A stretch of DNA of 64,000 bases, from NCBI GenBank assembly GCA_040757085.1, contig JBFLXJ010000002.1:163725-227724 (forward strand), given 5' to 3'. Below the pieces are notes generated by a model. That model did not search any database, was not told the origin of the DNA, and was given only the letters and a program-made list of their open reading frames with translations. The first letter of the stretch is position 1. Each line of letters begins with the position of its first letter. Below are positions 43,100 through 51,865 of the stretch, piece by piece. Position numbers and translations under genes: made by a program. The stretch is from Bacillota bacterium. GTDB lineage: Bacteria; Bacillota; Sulfobacillia; JACIYH01.

Positions 43100-43582
43100 G
43101 TGCGCCTGGAAGTAGGGGCCGGCGAACACCCTCTGCCCGGTTACGAACATCTGGACAAGAGACCCCTGGATCACATCGAATATGTGGCCGATGCCCGGCA
43201 TCTTCCCTTTGCCGACGGCACCGTAGACGAGATCGCGGCCTACAACCTGTTGGAGCACTTCCCGCGGGCGGAGGTGATACCGGTCCTCCGGGAGTGGCTG
43301 CGTGCCCTGAAGCCGGGGGGATTTCTCTTTATCTACGGTCCCAACCTGCACGGATACGCCCTGGCCTACGTCGAGGGCAGGCCGGGCTGGGACTTTGGGC
43401 GTTTCGAGATCTGGGTGTACGGCAAGCAAGAACACCCCGACGACTATCACTTCGTCGGCTTCAGTCTGGACAGCCTGACCGCCGCCCTGATGGAAGCCGG
43501 GTTTGCCCGTGTCGAGCCCATCAGCGGCCGGGACGATGAGGTGATATGCCTGCGCGCTTACAAGGCGGGAGGGAATGAATGA
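43100..43582 (+). CDS. SAM-dependent methyltransferase (class I)
   Basis: GTG 43100 follows GAGGAGAG closely; the frame is open upstream but without homology. The 160-residue protein is a short Rossmann methyltransferase: motif I VRLEVGAGEHPLPGYEHLDK (the GxG turn binds S-adenosylmethionine), ADARHLPFADGTVDEIAAYN, LLEHFPRAEVIPVLREWLRA, LKPGGFLFIYGPN, and EAGFARVEPISGRDDE near the end. Predicted SAM-dependent methyltransferases of this short type occur in capsule and S-layer glycan clusters. Its stop overlaps the start of the next gene (ATGA). First gene of the glycosylation operon; probably methylates a sugar or a lipid-linked glycan. Confidence 0.85.
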   Translation: MRLEVGAGEHPLPGYEHLDKRPLDHIEYVADARHLPFADGTVDEIAAYNLLEHFPRAEVIPVLREWLRALKPGGFLFIYGPNLHGYALAYVEGRPGWDFGRFEIWVYGKQEHPDDYHFVGFSLDSLTAALMEAGFARVEPISGRDDEVICLRAYKAGGNE

Positions 43583-44178
43583 CCATGACATTGCCGACGG
43601 CTCATGCGGTCCCGGGGCGCACTGCCCGGGAGAACAACCAACCCCCCACTGCCCGGATCACCAACCGGCCTCCCACAGCAGTGGAGTGCGTGCAAACCAC
43701 CAAAGTCTTCGACCAGTGTACCTTCCAGGAGACACGCAGCCAGTGTTTTCCGATCCCCGAAGACCCGTGCGGACCGTTTCCCCTGCCCCTGGGAAGCACG
43801 GCAACGCTGCGAGTGACCGGCGTTTCCTGCCGTATCCTGGATGCGGTGCCGGCTCCACCGCCCCACGGCCCGGGGTTCAAGGTTCTCACCGTGCTGGTGA
43901 CGGTAACCCTCGAGATCATAGTCCTCAACCAGTACGGTCTGGAACGGTGCAGGTTCCCTGCCACGTTCGCCCTGGTCCGAAACGTGGTCCTTTATGCGCC
44001 CGACGGAACCGACCCCTCCTGTGAGGTGCTGTGGTGCGAGGGGACCTGGTGCCTGGTCGTGGACGGCGTTCAACCCCAGGTCTGCTGCGAAATCGACCTG
44101 TGCGTGCAGGTGGAAGTAGCCGGCCGGGTCCGTCTGCTAATCCCCGTGGCAGGATTCTGCGAGCCCCGCATTATGTAA
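43579..44178 (+). CDS. Cys-rich protein, possible spore or cell-surface structural protein
   Basis: ATG 43579 overlaps the methyltransferase stop and follows GGAGGG by five bases. The 199-residue product has no signal peptide. After a Pro/Asn/Arg-rich N-terminus it contains cysteines in a pattern CVQTTKVFDQC, SQCF...PC, SCRIL, RCRF, SCEVLWCEGTWC, CCEIDLCVQV, GFCEPR, with beta-strand-rich hydrophobic stretches (VLTVLVTVTLEIIVLNQYG). Clostridial proteins beginning CVKTxKVFD with a similar C-terminal LLVPxxGFC are known to me as uncharacterised Cys-rich proteins of sporulating Bacillota. Such proteins often form cross-linked coat or exosporium layers. Function is inferred, not shown. Confidence 0.75.
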   Translation: MTMTLPTAHAVPGRTARENNQPPTARITNRPPTAVECVQTTKVFDQCTFQETRSQCFPIPEDPCGPFPLPLGSTATLRVTGVSCRILDAVPAPPPHGPGFKVLTVLVTVTLEIIVLNQYGLERCRFPATFALVRNVVLYAPDGTDPSCEVLWCEGTWCLVVDGVQPQVCCEIDLCVQVEVAGRVRLLIPVAGFCEPRIM

Positions 44179-44281
44179 CCATCGCCAGATGGACCGGCAT
44201 ACGATGCATGGGGAGTTTCCCTGAGTCCTGGAGGAGCCCGAGGTGAGGTGAATTCCCTCTGTGGAAAGAGGAGGAAAAGGG

Positions 44282-45394
44282 TTGCCCGCCGGCAACGTGG
44301 TGGGGCTGATTCTTGCCGGCGGTCAAGGCGAGAGGCTCTGGCCCAAGAGTTTGCCCGAGCGGCCAAAACAGTTCCTCCGCCTGGGCGGCGGAGATCAATC
44401 CCTTCTGCAGGCAACCTTCAAGCGGCTCACACAAGTACTACCCCCGGAGCGCATCTGGGTCGTTACCTTAGCTGCATATGCCAGCCAGGTACGCGATCAG
44501 CTACCTGACCTGCCTCCCGGCAATCTCATCCTGGAGCCGGCCCCGCGCGGTACCGCCGGTGCCATAGGGCTGGCCTGCGTCATGGGACAGTGGGAAGGCA
44601 CGGATACGGTGCAGTTGGTGCTTCCCGCCGACCACCTGGTGAAGGACGAACAGCAATTTGCCCGGACGCTTCAGGAGGCTTCCCTGGTGGCCCAGGAGGG
44701 ACTGCTGGTGACCATCGGCCTCGAGCCCACGCGCCCGGAAACAGCTTACGGGTACGTGAAACTCGGCCAGCAACTGGATGGGTGGCCTTTCCCCGTGTAC
44801 GCGGTGGAGGGCTTCCGGGAAAAGCCAAGCCTGCCGGTGGCCCGGCGCATCTACCGGGATGGCAGGCACCTCTGGAATGCCGGCATATTCGCCTGGAAGG
44901 TATCGGTCTTCCTCGCCCGGCTCGCTCAGCACCTGCCCCAACATGCCCGGGCGCTGCAACAGGTTGCCAGGACGCCGCCGTCCGCGCGCGAGGATCTGCT
45001 AAGGATGATCTACCCCTCCATGCCCGCCACTTCTGTCGACCATGGCGTAATGGAGAAGATCCGAGAGGGCCTGGCGGTGGTTCCCGCCCGGTTCGAATGG
45101 GATGATCTGGGAAACTGGCTGGCGATGGAGAGGATCTTGCCGGAGGATGCCCACGGCAACCGTTGCCGCGGGAACGCTCTGCTCCAAGATTGCCGGGGTG
45201 TCCTGGTGGACTGGGAGGGCAGAGCAGCCATCATCGCCGGGGCCAGAAACCTCATCATCGCCGGCTCGGGAGACCGGTTGCTGGTTTGCACCCGCCGTCA
45301 CTGCCGCAGGCTCGCTAACCTGGTGCGGGCGATGGACCACCTCCCCGCGGAACAGACCACCACTGACGGGGGGAACAGGCCATGCGGGTGCTGA
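44282..45394 (+). CDS. manC: Mannose-1-phosphate guanylyltransferase
   Basis: Makes GDP-mannose from GTP and mannose-1-phosphate. TTG 44282 is preferred (GAGGAGG seven bases upstream); GTG 44261 is possible. The 370-residue protein starts NVVGLILAGGQGERLWPKSL, with PERPKQFLRLGG, the nucleotide-sugar pyrophosphorylase signature, then LVLPADHLVKD, RPETAYGYVKLGQQLDG, FREKPSLPVARRIY, LWNAGIFAWKV and a FEWDDLGNWLAMERI stretch. Only the transferase domain is present; the isomerase domain of bifunctional enzymes is absent. Followed with a 13-base overlap by a GDP-sugar dehydratase/reductase gene, so together they supply GDP-deoxy sugars for the transferases below. Confidence 0.92.
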   Translation: MPAGNVVGLILAGGQGERLWPKSLPERPKQFLRLGGGDQSLLQATFKRLTQVLPPERIWVVTLAAYASQVRDQLPDLPPGNLILEPAPRGTAGAIGLACVMGQWEGTDTVQLVLPADHLVKDEQQFARTLQEASLVAQEGLLVTIGLEPTRPETAYGYVKLGQQLDGWPFPVYAVEGFREKPSLPVARRIYRDGRHLWNAGIFAWKVSVFLARLAQHLPQHARALQQVARTPPSAREDLLRMIYPSMPATSVDHGVMEKIREGLAVVPARFEWDDLGNWLAMERILPEDAHGNRCRGNALLQDCRGVLVDWEGRAAIIAGARNLIIAGSGDRLLVCTRRHCRRLANLVRAMDHLPAEQTTTDGGNRPCGC

Positions 45395-46374
45395 TCACCG
45401 GGATCACCGGGTTCGCGGGCAGTCACCTGGCGGAATATGCCCTGTCCCAGCCCGGGGTGGAGGTATACGGCACGGTGCGTATCCGCAGCCGCCTCGATAA
45501 CATCGTTCACCTCACCGGTAAGGTACGCCTGGTGGAGTGCGACCTCCGTGACCCCTTCGCAGTGCGGAGTATGATCGCCGAGGTCAGGCCGAACCGGGTG
45601 TTTCACCTCGCCGCCCAGAGTTTCGTCCCCGCGTCCTGGGCGGCACCGGAGGAAACGTTCACCACCAACGTGCTTTCCCAGATCAACCTGCTGGAGGCTA
45701 CTCGTCAGGAATGCCCGGGCGCCCGCATCCAGGTGGCCGGCTCTTCCGAAGAGTACGGCCTGGTGTACCCAGAGGAGACGCCCATCCGGGAAGAAAACCC
45801 CTTGCGGCCTCTCAGCCCCTACGGGGTGAGCAAGGTGGCCCAGGACCTGCTCGGATGGCAGTACCACGCCTCCTACGGCCTGCACATCATACGCACGCGG
45901 GCATTCAATCACACTGGTCCCCGGCGGGGCGAAGCCTTTGCCACCTCGAGTTTCTGCCGGCAGGTGGCCGAAATAGAGTGCGGGCTGGCGCCCCCTGTGT
46001 TGCGGTGCGGGAACCTGGAAGCCCGGCGGGACCTGACCGACGTACGCGATACGGTGCGGGCATACTGGCTGGCCCTGGAGATGGGGGAGCCGGGGCAGGT
46101 ATACAACATCGCATCGGGCAGGTGCGTATCCATGCGCGAGGTGCTGGACCTGGTACTGGCGCGGGCACGCTGCCGGATAAAAGTAGAGGTCGACCCCGCG
46201 CGCCTGCGCCCGTCCGACGTCCCCCTGCTTCTGGGTGACGCATCCCGGCTCCGCGAGTGCACGGGTTGGGTGCCCGCCATCCCGCTCGAGCAAACCCTCG
46301 CCGACCTGCTCGACTACTGGCGGGAACGGGTGGCTCGGAACGCCACACCCACCGGTACCGAGGGAGAGGGTTAG
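45382..46374 (+). CDS. GDP-mannose 4,6-dehydratase / GDP-4-keto-6-deoxymannose reductase family
   Basis: Extended short-chain dehydrogenase, 330 aa, ATG 45382 overlapping manC. Cofactor motif RVLITGITGFAGSHLAEYAL, then LVECDLRD, VFHLAAQSFVP, catalytic Ser in AGSSEEYGLV and the YxxxK in SPYGVSKVAQDLL. TRAFNHTGPRRG and ARRDLTDVRDTVRAYWLA are shared by GMD and Rmd enzymes. The missing long GMD inserts and the length fit Rmd-type reductases or short GMD forms; I cannot separate the two. Either would act on GDP-mannose made by the preceding gene, giving GDP-4-keto-6-deoxymannose or GDP-rhamnose. Confidence 0.9.
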   Translation: MRVLITGITGFAGSHLAEYALSQPGVEVYGTVRIRSRLDNIVHLTGKVRLVECDLRDPFAVRSMIAEVRPNRVFHLAAQSFVPASWAAPEETFTTNVLSQINLLEATRQECPGARIQVAGSSEEYGLVYPEETPIREENPLRPLSPYGVSKVAQDLLGWQYHASYGLHIIRTRAFNHTGPRRGEAFATSSFCRQVAEIECGLAPPVLRCGNLEARRDLTDVRDTVRAYWLALEMGEPGQVYNIASGRCVSMREVLDLVLARARCRIKVEVDPARLRPSDVPLLLGDASRLRECTGWVPAIPLEQTLADLLDYWRERVARNATPTGTEGEG

Positions 46375-46376
46375 CG

Positions 46377-46907
46377 ATGGTGCGGGGAAAGAACATGGCC
46401 TTCAACGGCTACTTCGACATTGAGGCTGCAAATGCCGAGTTCCCCATGGGATGGGTGCCGGTCAACGGCGACCAGGGCACCCGTTGGGAGTGGTCCACGG
46501 AGTACCCCGTGCTGGGGCAGCACACGGTGAAGGTTCGCAACACCTCCTATACCCGCAGCATGGTGGGGATAGTCCAGGATCAGTGCTACGCCATCCCCGT
46601 GCGGGCGGGCGAGGCGTGGGAACTCTCCGCATGGATGAAGACGGAACAACCTGGTGTCCCCTTGCGTCTGATAGCCGTCTTCATGGATGACACCCTCCGT
46701 TACCTGTCCGAATATCACCTCAAGTTCACCTCGACCACCCAGATGCAGCGTTACGGGGGGCTGGTCGTCATACCACCAGGGGTGAGCCGGCTCAAGGTCG
46801 CCTGCGGCGTACATGATTCCCCCGAAACCCTCCCGTCCGTACTGTGGATATCGTGGGTGTCCCTGAGGCACATCGAGGACTCCTCGAGCGGGGAGGATCG
46901 TAAATGA
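46377..46907 (+). CDS. Beta-sandwich carbohydrate-binding-like protein
   Basis: ATG 46377 follows GAGGGAGAGGG, two bases after the preceding stop. The 176-residue product lacks a signal peptide. It begins GKNMAFNGYFDIEAANAEFP and contains GWVPVNGDQGTRWEW, YPVLGQHTVKVRN, SWELSAWMKT-like WELSAWMKTEQPG, and VIPPGVSRLKVACGVH, the strand pattern of CBM-like jelly-roll domains that begin with N-G-x-F-E. In the operon it could be the glycan acceptor, a structural surface protein, or a glycan-binding accessory. Overlaps the next gene by ATGA. Function unknown. Confidence 0.75.
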   Translation: MVRGKNMAFNGYFDIEAANAEFPMGWVPVNGDQGTRWEWSTEYPVLGQHTVKVRNTSYTRSMVGIVQDQCYAIPVRAGEAWELSAWMKTEQPGVPLRLIAVFMDDTLRYLSEYHLKFTSTTQMQRYGGLVVIPPGVSRLKVACGVHDSPETLPSVLWISWVSLRHIEDSSSGEDRK

Positions 46908-47695
46908 GCCGCCCTGGTCTCACCGTCACCTACGTGGTCAAAGACGACGAAGAGTTCTTCCCCTTCTCCCTGAGGTCCGTTTACAGCGTGGCCGACGAGG
47001 TGGTGGTGGTCGATAATGGCTCGCGCGACCGAACACCCCAAATCGCTCGCGCATTTTCCCGTGTCCGTCTCTACACATGCCCTGGCAAGGATTTCTCTAT
47101 GCTGCGCAATCTGGCCCTGTCCAAGGTACAGAGTGACTGGGTCATGACGCTGGACGCCGACGAGGTGTTCTATTCCGACGTGGAGGAAGTTGTACCACGC
47201 CTGCTGGAGGTACCCGGGGTGGACGGGTACACCTGCTGGTTCTATCACCTAATGAGGAGCTTCTACTACATGCAGAACCGCCAGGACAAGGACCCCCGAT
47301 ACCGCCGGATCTTTCTGTTCCGGGGTACTCCCGGGGTGCACTACGTGGGGGCGGTGCACGAGAGGCTGGTGGGGCTGGGGCCAAATATCCGTGACTCCGG
47401 CCTTCATTACGTACACTACGGCTACGCGAAAGACCCCGCCCGGATACTGGAACGCTGGAAACTATATGCAGAACTCGAGGGCAATCCGGGCATTTACGAC
47501 GGTCGAGACCCGGACCACATCCTGGACGGTCGGCCACTGTACCCGTTCCGGCGGCCGCACCCGGAGGTCATCCACGCCTACGTGCAATCCCGTGCCGCTC
47601 AACTGGCAGCCCGGGGATACAAGCTCTACCGCCCCCCGCCACCTGACCCCGAGGAGCAACTCGCCGAATCTCAGCGGGCGGTGATGATCCCATGA
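46904..47695 (+). CDS. Family 2 glycosyltransferase (copy A of a tandem pair)
   Basis: GT-A fold transferase, 263 aa, start ATGA-coupled to the previous gene. Nucleotide-sugar site: VVKDDEEFFPFSLRSVYSVA, DEVVVVDNGSRDRT, and the metal-binding D-x-D in MTLDADEVFYSD. The middle and C-terminal parts (YHLMRSFYYMQN, GAVHERLVGLG, HYGYAKDPARILERWKLYAE, LEGNPGIYDGRDPDHIL) are shared almost residue for residue with the next gene. Cytoplasmic. Probably adds a sugar from a GDP- or UDP-donor to a surface glycan. Confidence 0.9.
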   Translation: MSRPGLTVTYVVKDDEEFFPFSLRSVYSVADEVVVVDNGSRDRTPQIARAFSRVRLYTCPGKDFSMLRNLALSKVQSDWVMTLDADEVFYSDVEEVVPRLLEVPGVDGYTCWFYHLMRSFYYMQNRQDKDPRYRRIFLFRGTPGVHYVGAVHERLVGLGPNIRDSGLHYVHYGYAKDPARILERWKLYAELEGNPGIYDGRDPDHILDGRPLYPFRRPHPEVIHAYVQSRAAQLAARGYKLYRPPPPDPEEQLAESQRAVMIP

Positions 47696-48465
47696 CCGCA
47701 CGAGCGACGGTGAGCGCCACCTACATGGTGCTGAACGAGGAGGAGTTCCTTCCTTACTCGATCCGGTCTATCTACAACGTGGTGGACGAGATCGTGGTGG
47801 TGGATAACGGGTCTACCGATGGCACCCTGGACGTGGCGCGGAGCTTCCCCAAGGTGCGCATATACCATTCGGACGCCCGCGACTTCTCCGCCCTGCGCAA
47901 CCTGGCCATATCCCACTGCCAGGGAGGCTGGGTGATGGTGATGTGCGCCGACGAGGTGTTCTACCGCGACGTGGAGGAGGTCGTGCCGCGCCTGGTGCGT
48001 GACCCCCATGTGGATGCGTATACCTGCCGTTACTACCACCTGATGCGCAGCTACTACTACATGCAAAACTGCTGCGAGTACGATCCTCAGTTCGAGCGGG
48101 TATTTCTCTTCCGCCGCCTGCCGGGGGTTCGCTACCAGGGTCCGGTACACCAGGTGCTGGTGGGGGCAGGACCCCGGGTACGCGACTCCGGACTGTATTA
48201 CGTCCACTACGGCTACACGAAAGACCCCGCCCTCATCCTGGAACGCTGGAAACTGTATGCGGAACTGGAGGGCAATCCCGGCATTTACGACGGCCTGGAC
48301 CCGGAGCACATCCTCGATGACCGGCCCCTTTACCCCTTCCGGCGCCCACACCCGGAGGTTATCCGTGACTACATCGAGACGAGGGCCGCCGAGCGCGCGG
48401 CCCGGGGCGAGAAGCTATTCCGCAAGCCTCCTCCCGACCCGGAAGGTGACTGGGGTTGCAGGTAA
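47692..48465 (+). CDS. Family 2 glycosyltransferase (copy B, altered DxD)
   Basis: Paralogue of the preceding gene, start ATGA-coupled to it, 257 aa. The N-terminus (YMVLNEEEFLPYSIRSIYNV; DEIVVVDNGSTDGTLDVARS) and C-terminus (HYGYTKDPALILERWKLYAE; LEGNPGIYDGLDPEHIL) match copy A closely. One key residue differs: the metal-binding D-A-D of copy A is C-A-D here (MVMCADEVFY). That change could impair catalysis or reflect use of the second Asp alone. It ends at a TTG start overlap with the large glycosyltransferase that follows. Confidence 0.88.
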   Translation: MTARATVSATYMVLNEEEFLPYSIRSIYNVVDEIVVVDNGSTDGTLDVARSFPKVRIYHSDARDFSALRNLAISHCQGGWVMVMCADEVFYRDVEEVVPRLVRDPHVDAYTCRYYHLMRSYYYMQNCCEYDPQFERVFLFRRLPGVRYQGPVHQVLVGAGPRVRDSGLYYVHYGYTKDPALILERWKLYAELEGNPGIYDGLDPEHILDDRPLYPFRRPHPEVIRDYIETRAAERAARGEKLFRKPPPDPEGDWGCR

Positions 48466-50777
48466 CCATCGTAGGGCCTCTGGACGACGCCACGGGGTAC
48501 GCGGAGATTGCCAGGGAGATAGCCCTCGCGTTCCACCGCCTCGGCGCCCAGGTCCGTACCCATCCCGTGGCCTGGGGCGTACCGCGCCCCGACCTCCTGC
48601 CCGAGGTCGGGTACCTCCTTAACAGCTTCCGGGCCGGTCGTCACGCCACCGGGCCCGTACTCTCCATCGGCATCCCACCCCTGTTCACCCGTGAGCCCGG
48701 CCGGCCCTCCGTGGGGTTGACCATGCTGGAGTGCGACCGGGTCCCGCCGCGCTGGGTTGACGCCTGCCTCGACATGGACGAGACATGGGTACCCTCGTCC
48801 TTCAACGCCCGCACCTTCGTCGAGAGCGGGATGCCGCCGGAAAAGGTCAAGGTGTTTCCCCTGGGCGTAGACACCTCCCGTTTTCATCCCGGTGTCCCGT
48901 CCCTCCCCCTGCCCGGCCGGCGCGCGTTCGTATTCCTCTCGGTGTTCGAATGGACCCCGCGCAAAGGGTGGGACCTGCTGCTGCGGGCCTTCACCCGTGC
49001 CTTCTCCGCCCGAGATAACGTGTGCCTGGCCATCAAGACGCACTCCAACGGCCCCGACTACGATGCCTCCGGGCGGACGATCCGGGACTGCATCCAGACC
49101 ATGTTGCAGGGAAGCAAGGGGGAGCGGCCCCCGGTACTGGTGCTGCCCGGAGTCATCCCCCAGAACCAGGTCCCGTCTCTGTATGCAGCCGCAGACTGCT
49201 TCGTCCTGCCCTCCCGGGGTGAAGGCTGGAACTTGCCGGCACTGGAGGCACTGGCGTGCGGGGTCCCTGTAATCACCACGCGCTGGTCGGGGCACCTGGA
49301 TTACCTGGACGACGACAATGCCTACCTGGTGGAAATCGAGGACCTGGAGCCGGCAGCCTGGCCCGGCCACCCCGCAGACGAAGTGTATCGCGGGGCCCGC
49401 TGGGCGCGTCCCTCCATAGAGCACCTGGCCCACCTAATGCGCTGGGTATACGACCACCCGGAAGAGGCCCGCGCCCGGGCCGAGCGCGGCAGGAGGCAGG
49501 TCTCCACTAAACTCACCTGGGACCGCTGCGCCGCGGCTATGCTGGAGAGGTTGAAGGAGCTAGACGCCCGGCCACGCCGGACAACACGGACCTCGCCCCT
49601 GCGCACCTTCTGGGGGAAGTGGTCCTGGACTCCCCCCGGTGCCCGGTCGGAAGCAGCCGAAGGCGGGGCATCCCCAACCGCGCTCTCCCAGCGCGCCCCG
49701 AATCCGCCAAAAGGGGGTGATGGCTCGCCGGCGGTACTCCTCGTAGTCCCCAGTTGGGGCGAGATATGTGGAGTGGCTGAGTATACCAGATCGCTGGCTG
49801 CGGCCCTGCAGGCCGTGGGGTGCCGGGCACGAGTGGCAGGGAAAGAGCATGTCAGTACCGATGGTTTGGCCAGCCTGGTCGCCCCGGGCGAAGTGGTCCA
49901 CCTTCAGTACGAGTACAGCCTGTACGAACTCGAAGCTTTACGGGCCATCCTCGCTCGGCTCCAGACCATGCACGTTCCTCTCGTACTCACCCTGCACTCT
50001 TACACCGAGGAGGCAGTTCGCCACAACGCCATGTTGCGGGACGTGCGCCCCCTCATCGTTCACTCGGAGCCCACGCGGCAGAAGCTCACATCCAGCGGCT
50101 GGAGCCCTGATGGCCTGCACGTCATTCCCATGGGGGTTAAGCGATTCTCCCTGCCGGCCCGATCGGCTGCGGCGGAGAGGCTGGGGCTGGGCGAGGGTCC
50201 CCACATCGGTTTTGCCGGCCTCATGCACTGGCACAAAGGATTGCTAGCCCTGGCCACAGCAGCCGCCCGGCTGCGGAGCGTCTATCCGCGGATCAGGTGC
50301 CACGTTTTCAGCCCGGTGGGTTCCGGTATCCCGTCCGCTAGCTACCTGGAACACTTCCTGCACGAATGTGGTGCCCGGGGTCTCGAGGGGGTCGTTTCCC
50401 TGCACCTGCGTCTTGAACCGGAGGAGCAACTGGTAGCGCACCTGCACGCGATGGACGTGAACGTACTTCCCTACGAGGATTGCGGTTACTGGTCCACTTC
50501 GGCGGCGGTTCGCCTGTTGATGGCCGCCCGTCGACCGGTGATCACCACAGATGTGCCCTTTTTCCGCGACCTGGGCGAGGAGGTACTGAAGATTTCGGAG
50601 TCCAGCCCGGAGGCCATAGCCGATGCAATTGCCTTCGTGCTGTCCCATCCCGGGTTGGCCGCCCTTACGGTAGCAGCTGCCGATCGCTACGTGGAGGAAA
50701 ACTCATGGGAACTGTGTGCCCGCCGTCACGTGAACCTGTACCGGGCGGTCCAGGGCACCGGAGGTGATTGGGCATGA
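48456..50777 (+). CDS. Tandem two-domain glycosyltransferase (GT4-GT4 fusion)
   Basis: TTG 48456 follows GGAAGGTGAC by five bases. The 773 residues hold two GT-B units. The first (about 1-365) has VDTSRFHPG, VFLSVFEWTPRKGWDLLLRA and the donor site PSRGEGWNLPALEALACGVP. A Pro/Ser-rich linker (about 370-425) follows. The second (about 428-765) opens LLVVPSWGEICGVAEYTRSL and has LTLHSYTEEAVRH, GFAGLMHWHKGLLALATAAA, and LPYEDCGYWSTSAAVRLLMA, where the usual acidic donor-site residue of the E-x7-E motif is lost. It may add two consecutive sugars or use one half for acceptor binding. Confidence 0.9.
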   Translation: MQVTIVGPLDDATGYAEIAREIALAFHRLGAQVRTHPVAWGVPRPDLLPEVGYLLNSFRAGRHATGPVLSIGIPPLFTREPGRPSVGLTMLECDRVPPRWVDACLDMDETWVPSSFNARTFVESGMPPEKVKVFPLGVDTSRFHPGVPSLPLPGRRAFVFLSVFEWTPRKGWDLLLRAFTRAFSARDNVCLAIKTHSNGPDYDASGRTIRDCIQTMLQGSKGERPPVLVLPGVIPQNQVPSLYAAADCFVLPSRGEGWNLPALEALACGVPVITTRWSGHLDYLDDDNAYLVEIEDLEPAAWPGHPADEVYRGARWARPSIEHLAHLMRWVYDHPEEARARAERGRRQVSTKLTWDRCAAAMLERLKELDARPRRTTRTSPLRTFWGKWSWTPPGARSEAAEGGASPTALSQRAPNPPKGGDGSPAVLLVVPSWGEICGVAEYTRSLAAALQAVGCRARVAGKEHVSTDGLASLVAPGEVVHLQYEYSLYELEALRAILARLQTMHVPLVLTLHSYTEEAVRHNAMLRDVRPLIVHSEPTRQKLTSSGWSPDGLHVIPMGVKRFSLPARSAAAERLGLGEGPHIGFAGLMHWHKGLLALATAAARLRSVYPRIRCHVFSPVGSGIPSASYLEHFLHECGARGLEGVVSLHLRLEPEEQLVAHLHAMDVNVLPYEDCGYWSTSAAVRLLMAARRPVITTDVPFFRDLGEEVLKISESSPEAIADAIAFVLSHPGLAALTVAAADRYVEENSWELCARRHVNLYRAVQGTGGDWA

Positions 50778-51865
50778 AGATTGCGTTCTACTACGCCTAC
50801 CCTGCGGAATGGGATTGGAACGACGAGGACCTGGACAGCGCGGGCGTGGGAGGCACGGAAACCGCGCTCATTCTCATCTCGAGGCAACTGGCCCGCGATC
50901 ACCGGGTCACCGTGTTCAACCGCACGCGACGGGAAGGGAAATTCCACGGCGTGCAGTACCGCAGGCTGGACTCGTTCGACTACGAGGAGCCGTGGGATGT
51001 TTTCATCGTTATGCGCGGGAGGGCACCCGACCTCAAGCGGGTCAAAGCGCCGGTCAAAATCTACTGGTCAATAGAAGAGGATGCCGTCCTGGTGAAAGAC
51101 TGGAGCGAAGTGCTCCCTTACGTGAGGGCGGTGTTCACCATCAGCCCCTTCCACACTGCCGAACTGCAGCGCCGATCGGGAATTCCCCCGGCAAAGATCT
51201 ATGAGACACGCCTGGGAGTGGATTGGGAAGAGTACGCTCAACCCCTCCCCAAAGAGGCGGGAAAACTCATCTACTGTTCGGTGCCGGGCCGAGGCCTGCC
51301 CTACCTGGCTTCCATCTTCCCCCGCATCCGGGAAGTATTTCCCTACGCCCGCCTGGTGATCACCAGTGACTATTCCCTGTGGGGCCGGCCTCCCGGCACC
51401 GAAGGATACCGGGAACTCTTCGCACATCTGCCGGGGGTGGAGTTCCTGGGCAACGTACCGCGCCCCCGCTTGATCCAGGAGCAAAAGACCAGCGTTTTGC
51501 ACGTGTACCCCTGCACGGTGGCGGAACTGTTCTGTCTGGCCTCCATCGAGTGCCAGGCAGCCGGCACCCCCACGGTGGCCACCGCCCTGGGAGCCCTCGA
51601 GACCACCGTAGCCGACGGCTACTCTGGCGTCCTGGTGCGGGAAACCCCCGGTCAGCCCGCCTTCTATACCCGTTTCGCGCAAGCGGTATTGACCCTCCTG
51701 GGGAACCAGACCTGGCTCGAGCAAATGGCCCGCCAGGCCCGCACCCGGGTACAGGCCAGGTACACGTACGCTCACATCGTGCAGGAATGGGTGGAGCAGT
51801 TCGACCGCTGGGCACAGGAACCCTCCGGGGAGGAGAGACCGTGGGACATTTCGAGTCAGGACTGA
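50774..51865 (+). CDS. Glycosyltransferase (GT4-like)
   Basis: ATG 50774 overlaps the previous stop and lies after GGAGGTGATT. The 363-residue GT-B protein starts KIAFYYAYPAEWDWNDEDLD, then GVGGTETALILISRQLARDH (the acceptor-domain glycine loop). Later parts are SIEEDAVLVKDWSEVLPYVR, IYCSVPGRGLPYLASIFPRI, FLGNVPRPRLIQEQKTSVLH and the donor site YPCTVAELFCLASIECQAAG with the conserved Glu residues. Its 3' end overlaps the next gene by 25 bases. Sugar donor and acceptor unknown. Confidence 0.88.
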   Translation: MKIAFYYAYPAEWDWNDEDLDSAGVGGTETALILISRQLARDHRVTVFNRTRREGKFHGVQYRRLDSFDYEEPWDVFIVMRGRAPDLKRVKAPVKIYWSIEEDAVLVKDWSEVLPYVRAVFTISPFHTAELQRRSGIPPAKIYETRLGVDWEEYAQPLPKEAGKLIYCSVPGRGLPYLASIFPRIREVFPYARLVITSDYSLWGRPPGTEGYRELFAHLPGVEFLGNVPRPRLIQEQKTSVLHVYPCTVAELFCLASIECQAAGTPTVATALGALETTVADGYSGVLVRETPGQPAFYTRFAQAVLTLLGNQTWLEQMARQARTRVQARYTYAHIVQEWVEQFDRWAQEPSGEERPWDISSQD

